This document shows, in pieces, positions 59,500 to 64,000 of a stretch of 64,000 bases of DNA. How positions within the stretch are numbered: position 1 is the stretch's first letter; the number at the start of each line of letters is the position of its first letter. Made by a program: the position numbers and the translations under genes. The notes under the pieces are model-generated. The model was not told the DNA's origin. It ran no database searches and saw only the letters and a list, made by a program, of their open reading frames with translations. Location of the stretch: the NCBI GenBank assembly GCA_035294085.1, contig DATGLP010000004.1, forward strand, positions 58,772 to 122,771. The letters run 5' to 3'. Source of the DNA: Acidimicrobiales bacterium. Its GTDB lineage: Bacteria > Actinomycetota > Acidimicrobiia > Acidimicrobiales > Bog-793.

Positions 59500-61248
59500 C
59501 TAGCGGGCGAAGTCCGAGGGCTTCGCCCCTGACTGGATCAGGTACTTCTTCATCAGGGCCGAGACGTGCCCGTAGTGCAGCAGGAAGCTGATCTGGCGCT
59601 TGTTCTGCTGGTACTCGCGGGCAGCACCGTCGATCGGGGCACCCATCGCCTTCGTGGCGATCTGCATGTACTGCTTGAGGCCGAGCGCATTGAGGCCGGC
59701 GAGGTAGCTGTTCCAGTCGCGGGGCAGCGACTTGGAGCCGGTGATGAAGTAGCCGAGCCACTCGCTCACGTAGGCGTCGATGTTCGCCTGCTCGGTGTTG
59801 AAGGTCGACTCCTCCGAGAGCGGCACCCAGATGTTCGAGCCCGGGAACTCCTGGGGAGGCTGGTGCCCGAGCATCGCCAGGTCCACCTCGAGGTCGAGGA
59901 GCGTGTTCAGGCCGTTCTTGCTGTAGGGCGAGGCAGCGGCCTGCAGGTTGCGGTAGAGGGCGGAGTTGTCGTAGATGCCGAACTGCTGCCAGCCGCCGTT
60001 CTGGAGCGTCCCCGACGAGAAGAGGGTCCCGGTGTCGTTGTTCCAGCGGGCCTGCAGCCCGGTCTCGCCGCGCTGGCCCTTCTTCGCCGGCGTCCAGTAC
60101 TCGCCCGGGGGCCCGTAGTCGGCTCGCTGGTTCCCGTCGAGGGTGAAGATGTTGTTCACCAGCTTCATGAGGGCGATCGCCTGGGCCTTCGAGGCGTGGT
60201 TCGTGATCGCCATCGTGAGCCCGCTCGAGAGCGTCTGGGGCTCGAACGAGATCGACTGGACGCCGTGAGGTCCCCGCAGCGGCGGGAGCATCACCCACTG
60301 CTGGTCGCCCGTGTAGTTCGGCACGTCCTGGGCGATGTTCGAGATCGCCGCGACGCCGAGGTCGTTGCGGGCGACGAGACGCGCCACCGCCGTGTTCGGC
60401 TGGGTGAGGACGTCAGAGCTGAAGAGGCCCTTCGAGTACAGGGTGTGGAGGTACTCGAGCCCCTGCTCCCACCCCTTCGTCGCCGGCGCGAAGTAGGTCT
60501 TGTTGTTCTGGACGTCGATGAGGTTGCTCCCCGACGAGCCGGCCGAGGACACCTCGACGGGGTTCTGCTGGAGCGGGACGAACGAGTTCATGAGGAAGAC
60601 GACCATGGAGGTCCCGTAGCCGGTCGTGGAGCCGGCGAGGGGGACGAGGCCGTGGTCCTTGAAGACCTCGAGGACGTGCTCGAACTGGGCGGTCGTCCTC
60701 GGGAGGTTGAGGTGGTACTGCTGGAGGTACTTGACGTTGATCCAGTAGTCGTAGGGCGCGAGGCAGTGCTCGCAGCCGTTCACCGGCCCGAGGGCGTAGA
60801 TCTTGCCGTTCGGCCCGACGACCTTCTCCCGGTAGGTGGGATCGGTCTGGATCGTGTGCCACACGTTCGGCGCGTACTTCTTGATGAGGCCGTTGAGCGG
60901 GATGAGGAGGCCCTGGGAGCCCCACAGCTCCGCCTCGTCGTTGGTGATGTTGGCGTTGAAGAGCGCGTCCGGGTAGGCGCCGCTCTCCATGAGGACGGGC
61001 TCCTTCTGGCTGACCGTCGTCGACGGGACCAGGTCGGCGTTGAAGGTGATGCCGAAGGTCGACTTCACCCACTGCGTGTACCAGTTAGTGTTGAAGTTGG
61101 CCATCGACGTCGACGCGCCACCGAAGATCGAGATCGTCACCGGCGACGCCGTGTGCGCCCGCACCGAGGCGCCCGCCGCGGCGTTGCCGCCGACGAGGGC
61201 GACGGCGAGCACGGCGGCTGCTGCCGCGGCCTTGCTGCGAAGACCCAT
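59500..61248 (-). CDS. Extracellular solute-binding protein, family 1 (LplA-like sugar ABC importer)
   Basis: 582 residues. A Sec signal peptide (KAAAAAAVLAVALVGG) ends near residue 27; no lipobox Cys is seen. Then VTISIFGGAST, FNADLVPSTTVSQKEPVLME and YPDALFNANITNDEAELWGS are the type-1 binding-protein landmarks, similar to LplA. It captures an oligosaccharide and hands it to the two permeases encoded divergently at 61.8-63.8 kb. ATG 61248 follows GGGGGAGCAG. The absence of a lipid anchor is odd for a monoderm. Confidence 0.85.
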   Translation of the reverse strand: MGLRSKAAAAAAVLAVALVGGNAAAGASVRAHTASPVTISIFGGASTSMANFNTNWYTQWVKSTFGITFNADLVPSTTVSQKEPVLMESGAYPDALFNANITNDEAELWGSQGLLIPLNGLIKKYAPNVWHTIQTDPTYREKVVGPNGKIYALGPVNGCEHCLAPYDYWINVKYLQQYHLNLPRTTAQFEHVLEVFKDHGLVPLAGSTTGYGTSMVVFLMNSFVPLQQNPVEVSSAGSSGSNLIDVQNNKTYFAPATKGWEQGLEYLHTLYSKGLFSSDVLTQPNTAVARLVARNDLGVAAISNIAQDVPNYTGDQQWVMLPPLRGPHGVQSISFEPQTLSSGLTMAITNHASKAQAIALMKLVNNIFTLDGNQRADYGPPGEYWTPAKKGQRGETGLQARWNNDTGTLFSSGTLQNGGWQQFGIYDNSALYRNLQAAASPYSKNGLNTLLDLEVDLAMLGHQPPQEFPGSNIWVPLSEESTFNTEQANIDAYVSEWLGYFITGSKSLPRDWNSYLAGLNALGLKQYMQIATKAMGAPIDGAAREYQQNKRQISFLLHYGHVSALMKKYLIQSGAKPSDFAR

Positions 61249-61851
61249 CTGCTCCCCCTTGGCTCAGTTGCCCTCGTGGCCGCGTCGCCGAGGCGGTGGA
61301 GCGATCCGAGGATCCCGTCCGCCGATGCCGCGCGTCCACGAGGCGCGAAACATCGGATGAGTGTGGCGCCGCGCCGGCGACCCTGTCAAGTCCTCGGCCG
61401 GCGCCGGCGCTGTCGGCGGGCACGGTCGCGGCGCGCCGCCCCGCATGCCCGACCGTGCGCTCCGGCGCCGGGCGCGACCTGCGGCGAACGATTGCGGGGC
61501 GAGCGCCGTTCGTCGTGTGGGCGCACGAGGGCGTCGGGCCAGCGCCTCGCCGTGCGAAATACCTGGTCAGCATGCATGGCGGCGGTGCCGAGCGCGCCGC
61601 GCGTCGCGCGCGTACGCTGGGGCAGCGCGGCGCATCGCCGTGGGGGCGCTCGCGCCGGCGCTCTGTCCGGTGGAGCAGCTGCGGGGGGATCGAGGAGTTT
61701 GACACGCGCTCGAGGAGCGCTCCATCATGACAGTCATCGGATGTATCGTCGGGCCAGGCGAGCGATCCCGGCGCCGGGGGCGTGACCAGCCGGTGCCGTG
61801 CTCCGCGGCGCGCGACCGCACCGGCGTCGAGGCCGGAGGGAGGGGGAGGTG
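61249..61851. other. Intergenic control region between the binding protein and permeases
   Basis: No gene. It includes GCGAAACATCG near 61354 (a fragment of the operator-like motif of region 3), TTGACA at 61699-61704 and a perfect palindrome GCGCTCGAGGAGCGC (61706-61720), which could be an operator for the permease genes. Promoters of the divergent units must lie here. Confidence 0.4.
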
Positions 61852-62850
61852 GTGATCTCGACGTCGCGCAGACCGGTGACGGCGCGCGCCGAGGTCGCCG
61901 GGCCCGCCGCACCTGGCTCGCGGCCTCGCCGGCCGTCGCGCGCCCGGCGCGCGCTCAGGCAGGTACGGCGCCACTGGCAGCTGTACCTGCTCGTCCTCCC
62001 GCCCCTCGCGTTCCTCGCCGTGTTCCACTACGAGCCGCTGCTCGGCGCGCAGATCGCGTTCCGCAACTACAACCCGACGCAGGGCATCTGGCACAGCCCC
62101 TGGATCGGGCTGCAGGAGATCCGGTCGTGGGTCGACAACCCGGAGTTCTGGCCGGTGATGCGGAACACGCTCTCGGTCGGCGTGTACTCGCTGCTCGTCG
62201 GCACGCCGTGCACGATCATCCTGGCGCTCGCGATCAATGAGCTGCGCAGCCCGAAGGTGAAGAAGTTCGTCCAGACCGTGACCTTCTTCCCGTACTTCAT
62301 CTCGGTCGCGGTCCTCGTCGGCATCATGCAGCTCGTCCTCGCGCCAGGGACGGGGCTCGTCGCCGAGGTGGCGCGCGTGCTCGGGTTCCACTCGATCCCG
62401 AACGTGCTCGCGTCGCCGACGGCGTTCGCATCGCTGTACGTCTGGTCCGGCGTGTGGCAGACGACCGGCTACGGGGCGATCATCTACCTCGGCGTCCTCA
62501 CCTCGGTCGACCCCGAGCTCTACGAGGCGGCGCGCATCGACGGGGCCTCGATCCTCCAGAAGATCCGCAACGTCGACCTCCCGGCGATCATGCCGACGGC
62601 GATCGTGCTCCTGATCCTGTCGCTCGGGAACATCCTCACCGTCGGCTTCGAGAAGGCCTACCTGCTCCAGAACTCGCTCAACCTGTCGACGTCCCAGGTG
62701 ATCTCGACCTACGTCTACGAGGCCGGGCTGACGCAGGGCGCCTTCAGCTTCGGGACGGCCGTCGGGCTGTTCAACTCGGTGATCAGCCTCGTCCTCATCG
62801 TCATCGTCAACGCGGCGGCCAAGCGCCTCTCGGGCTCGAGCCTGTACTGA
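61852..62850 (+). CDS. ABC transporter permease, LplB type (carbohydrate uptake)
   Basis: 332 residues with six TM helices. The cytoplasmic Arg-rich lead is followed by LYLLVLPPLAFLAVFHYEPL. The coupling (EAA) loop is ELYEAARIDGASILQKIRNV. GTG 61852 is chosen because it lies directly after a GGAGG-rich run; GTG 61849 is an alternative and the earlier starts are Arg-rich. No ATPase gene is beside it, as in many sugar importers that share MsmX-type ATPases. Confidence 0.87.
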   Translation: MISTSRRPVTARAEVAGPAAPGSRPRRPSRARRALRQVRRHWQLYLLVLPPLAFLAVFHYEPLLGAQIAFRNYNPTQGIWHSPWIGLQEIRSWVDNPEFWPVMRNTLSVGVYSLLVGTPCTIILALAINELRSPKVKKFVQTVTFFPYFISVAVLVGIMQLVLAPGTGLVAEVARVLGFHSIPNVLASPTAFASLYVWSGVWQTTGYGAIIYLGVLTSVDPELYEAARIDGASILQKIRNVDLPAIMPTAIVLLILSLGNILTVGFEKAYLLQNSLNLSTSQVISTYVYEAGLTQGAFSFGTAVGLFNSVISLVLIVIVNAAAKRLSGSSLY

Positions 62851-62862
62851 GGAGGACGCGCC

Positions 62863-63825
62863 ATGCTCTCGAGCCTTCCCGTGATCGGCCGCACGGCGTC
62901 TCGCCGCCGCGCCGGGCGCGCGACCGGCGCCACGGCGGTGAAGCTCTCGCGTGGCGACCGGGTCACGCTCGCGGGGATCTACGCCTTCCTGGCCTTCGTC
63001 GTCGTCGTGATCGTCTTCCCCCTCCTCTACGTCGTCGCCGCGAGCTTCTCGTCCTACGGCCCCGTGCTCTCCGGCAACGTCTGGGTCTGGCCGGTGCACC
63101 CGACGCTGTTCACCTACGAGACCATCTTCCACTTCCCCGAGTTCTGGCAGTCGTACCTCAACGCCATCATCTACACCGCCGCGAGCACGGCGCTGTCGGT
63201 GACCCTCTCGGTGATGCTCGGCTACCCGCTCTCGCGCCCGGGGTTCGTCGGCAAGCGCCTCATCACCTTCCTCCTGCTCTTCGCCTTCCTGTTCAGCGGC
63301 GGCATCATCCCGCTCTTCCTCCTCGTGAAGTCGCTCGGGATGATCAACACGCGCTGGTCGATGATCCTCCCGACGGCACTGTCGATCTTCTCGGTGATCA
63401 TCGCCCGGTCGTTCTTCGTGAGCTCGGTGCCCGACGCCCTCGTCGAGGCCGCCGAGGTGGACGGCGCCTCGGACTTCACGATCCTGCGCAAGATCGTCCT
63501 GCCGATCTCCAAGCCGATGCTCGTCGTGCTGGCGCTCATCTACGGCGTCGTGCAGTGGAACAGCTACTTCTACGCCCTCATCTTCCTCAACTCCCAGAGC
63601 CTGTACCCGCTGCAGCTCGTCCTCCAGCAGGTCCTCGTGCTCGGCCAGCTCTCGCCGGACCAGATCTCGAACCTCACGCCGAAGGACGCGAACGAGTTCG
63701 AGGCACTCTCGACGCTCATCAAGTACGCGCTCGTCGTCGTGAGCACCTTGCCGATGGTCCTCATCTACCCCTACGCGCAGCGCTACCTCGTGAAGGGGCT
63801 CCGTGTCGGCTCGCTCAAGGGCTGA
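62863..63825 (+). CDS. ABC transporter permease, LplC type (carbohydrate uptake)
   Basis: 320 residues with six TM helices. [20 protein letters not shown], then the coupling loop [20 protein letters not shown] and the C-terminal helix [20 protein letters not shown] are all family-typical. ATG 62863 follows GAGGAGG. It sits 12 bases after the LplB stop. Together they import the sugar captured by the binding protein. Confidence 0.88.
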   Translation: MLSSLPVIGRTASRRRAGRATGATAVKLSRGDRVTLAGIYAFLAFVVVVIVFPLLYVVAASFSSYGPVLSGNVWVWPVHPTLFTYETIFHFPEFWQSYLNAIIYTAASTALSVTLSVMLGYPLSRPGFVGKRLITFLLLFAFLFSGGIIPLFLLVKSLGMINTRWSMILPTALSIFSVIIARSFFVSSVPDALVEAAEVDGASDFTILRKIVLPISKPMLVVLALIYGVVQWNSYFYALIFLNSQSLYPLQLVLQQVLVLGQLSPDQISNLTPKDANEFEALSTLIKYALVVVSTLPMVLIYPYAQRYLVKGLRVGSLKG

Positions 63826-63832
63826 CACGGCC

Positions 63833-64000
63833 GTGGCGAGCGCGCAGCCGCCGGGCGCGGCGCCCCCGGCCCGCCCGAACGTGGTCGTCGTCCTCGCGGA
63901 CGACATGGGCTGGGGCGACCTCGGCTGCTACGGGGCGACGAAGATCCCGACGCCGGCGATGGACCGTGTTGCCGCCGAGGGCGTGCGGGCGACGGACTGC
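63833..64000 (+). CDS. Second sulfatase, N-terminal part only (window ends)
   Basis: 56 codons are visible. [20 protein letters not shown] is the sulfatase N-terminal metal site and [11 protein letters not shown] the next conserved stretch. The frame starts at GTG 63833, right after the LplC permease stop, and runs off the window. The formylglycine site is not visible. The gene adds to the case for a sulfated-substrate locus. Confidence 0.85.
   Translation, partial: MASAQPPGAAPPARPNVVVVLADDMGWGDLGCYGATKIPTPAMDRVAAEGVRATDC

Noticed and set aside
61279..61374. A fifth copy of the region 3 operator in the sugar-importer intergenic region
   Set aside because: Only an 11-base fragment (GCGAAACATCG) matches, so it is not strong enough to call.
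1..64000. tRNA, rRNA, CRISPR, phage or insertion sequence features
   Set aside because: I saw no cloverleaf, repeat array or transposase motifs. I could not run a search program.

Overview
The window looks like chromosome of a GC-rich, monoderm actinobacterium. GTG starts are common, genes often overlap by 4 bases (ATGA/GTGA), and many genes have a -10 hexamer (TAnnnT) about 6 bases before the start codon, as in leaderless transcripts. The SUF operon, the MutY type and the peptide/sugar ABC importers fit Actinomycetota. A secreted G1 (glutamic) peptidase hints at an acidic habitat, so an Acidimicrobiia-like lineage is my best guess, from inference only. I saw no rRNA, tRNA, CRISPR array, insertion sequence or prophage.

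Region 1 (1-7.7 kb, minus strand) is one tightly coupled operon for an activated heptose and its glycoconjugate: GmhB-like phosphatase, transaldolase, NAD-dependent epimerase, HddA-like heptose kinase, Gfo/Idh oxidoreductase, SDR, methyltransferase, GT2 glycosyltransferase and HddC-like nucleotidyltransferase (cut by the window edge). The missing isomerase is probably the GmhA-like SIS protein at 20.9-21.6 kb. Membrane glycosyltransferase-like proteins, two methyltransferases, a frameshifted mutY, an RmlC-like epimerase and a DUF4115-type membrane protein follow (7.8-16.6 kb). A SNF2 helicase/SWIM protein pair follows at 16.7-20.9 kb.

Region 2 (21.6-28 kb) is a SUF iron-sulfur operon: sufB, a small four-cysteine protein, sufD, a Rieske ferredoxin and sufC. 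sufB carries two inteins, both with decayed LAGLIDADG endonuclease domains.

Region 3 (28.4-46.4 kb) is a catabolic island. It holds an IclR regulator, a CitE/HpcH-type lyase, a five-gene peptide/nickel-type ABC importer, two bicupins, two VOC-like proteins, a methyltransferase, a CaiB CoA-transferase, a cyclase-family hydrolase, an MmgE/PrpD protein and a hydantoinase-like amidohydrolase. Four related palindromic sites lie at the starts of its transcription units, which suggests one regulon, probably under the IclR protein. The substrate is unknown.

Region 4 (46.4-55.5 kb) is mixed: G1 peptidase, frameshifted flavodoxin-like gene, DUF4389 membrane protein, a SRPBCC-alpha/beta-hydrolase fusion, an EmrB-type MFS exporter, a fumarylacetoacetase-family hydrolase and an esterase.

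Region 5 (55.5-64 kb) pairs a Cys-type sulfatase with its radical-SAM maturase, an enolase-superfamily enzyme, an LplABC-type sugar importer and the start of a second sulfatase. It looks like a locus for using a sulfated sugar. At least two genes (mutY, flavodoxin) show single-base frameshifts in the same direction, which could be real decay or base-calling errors.
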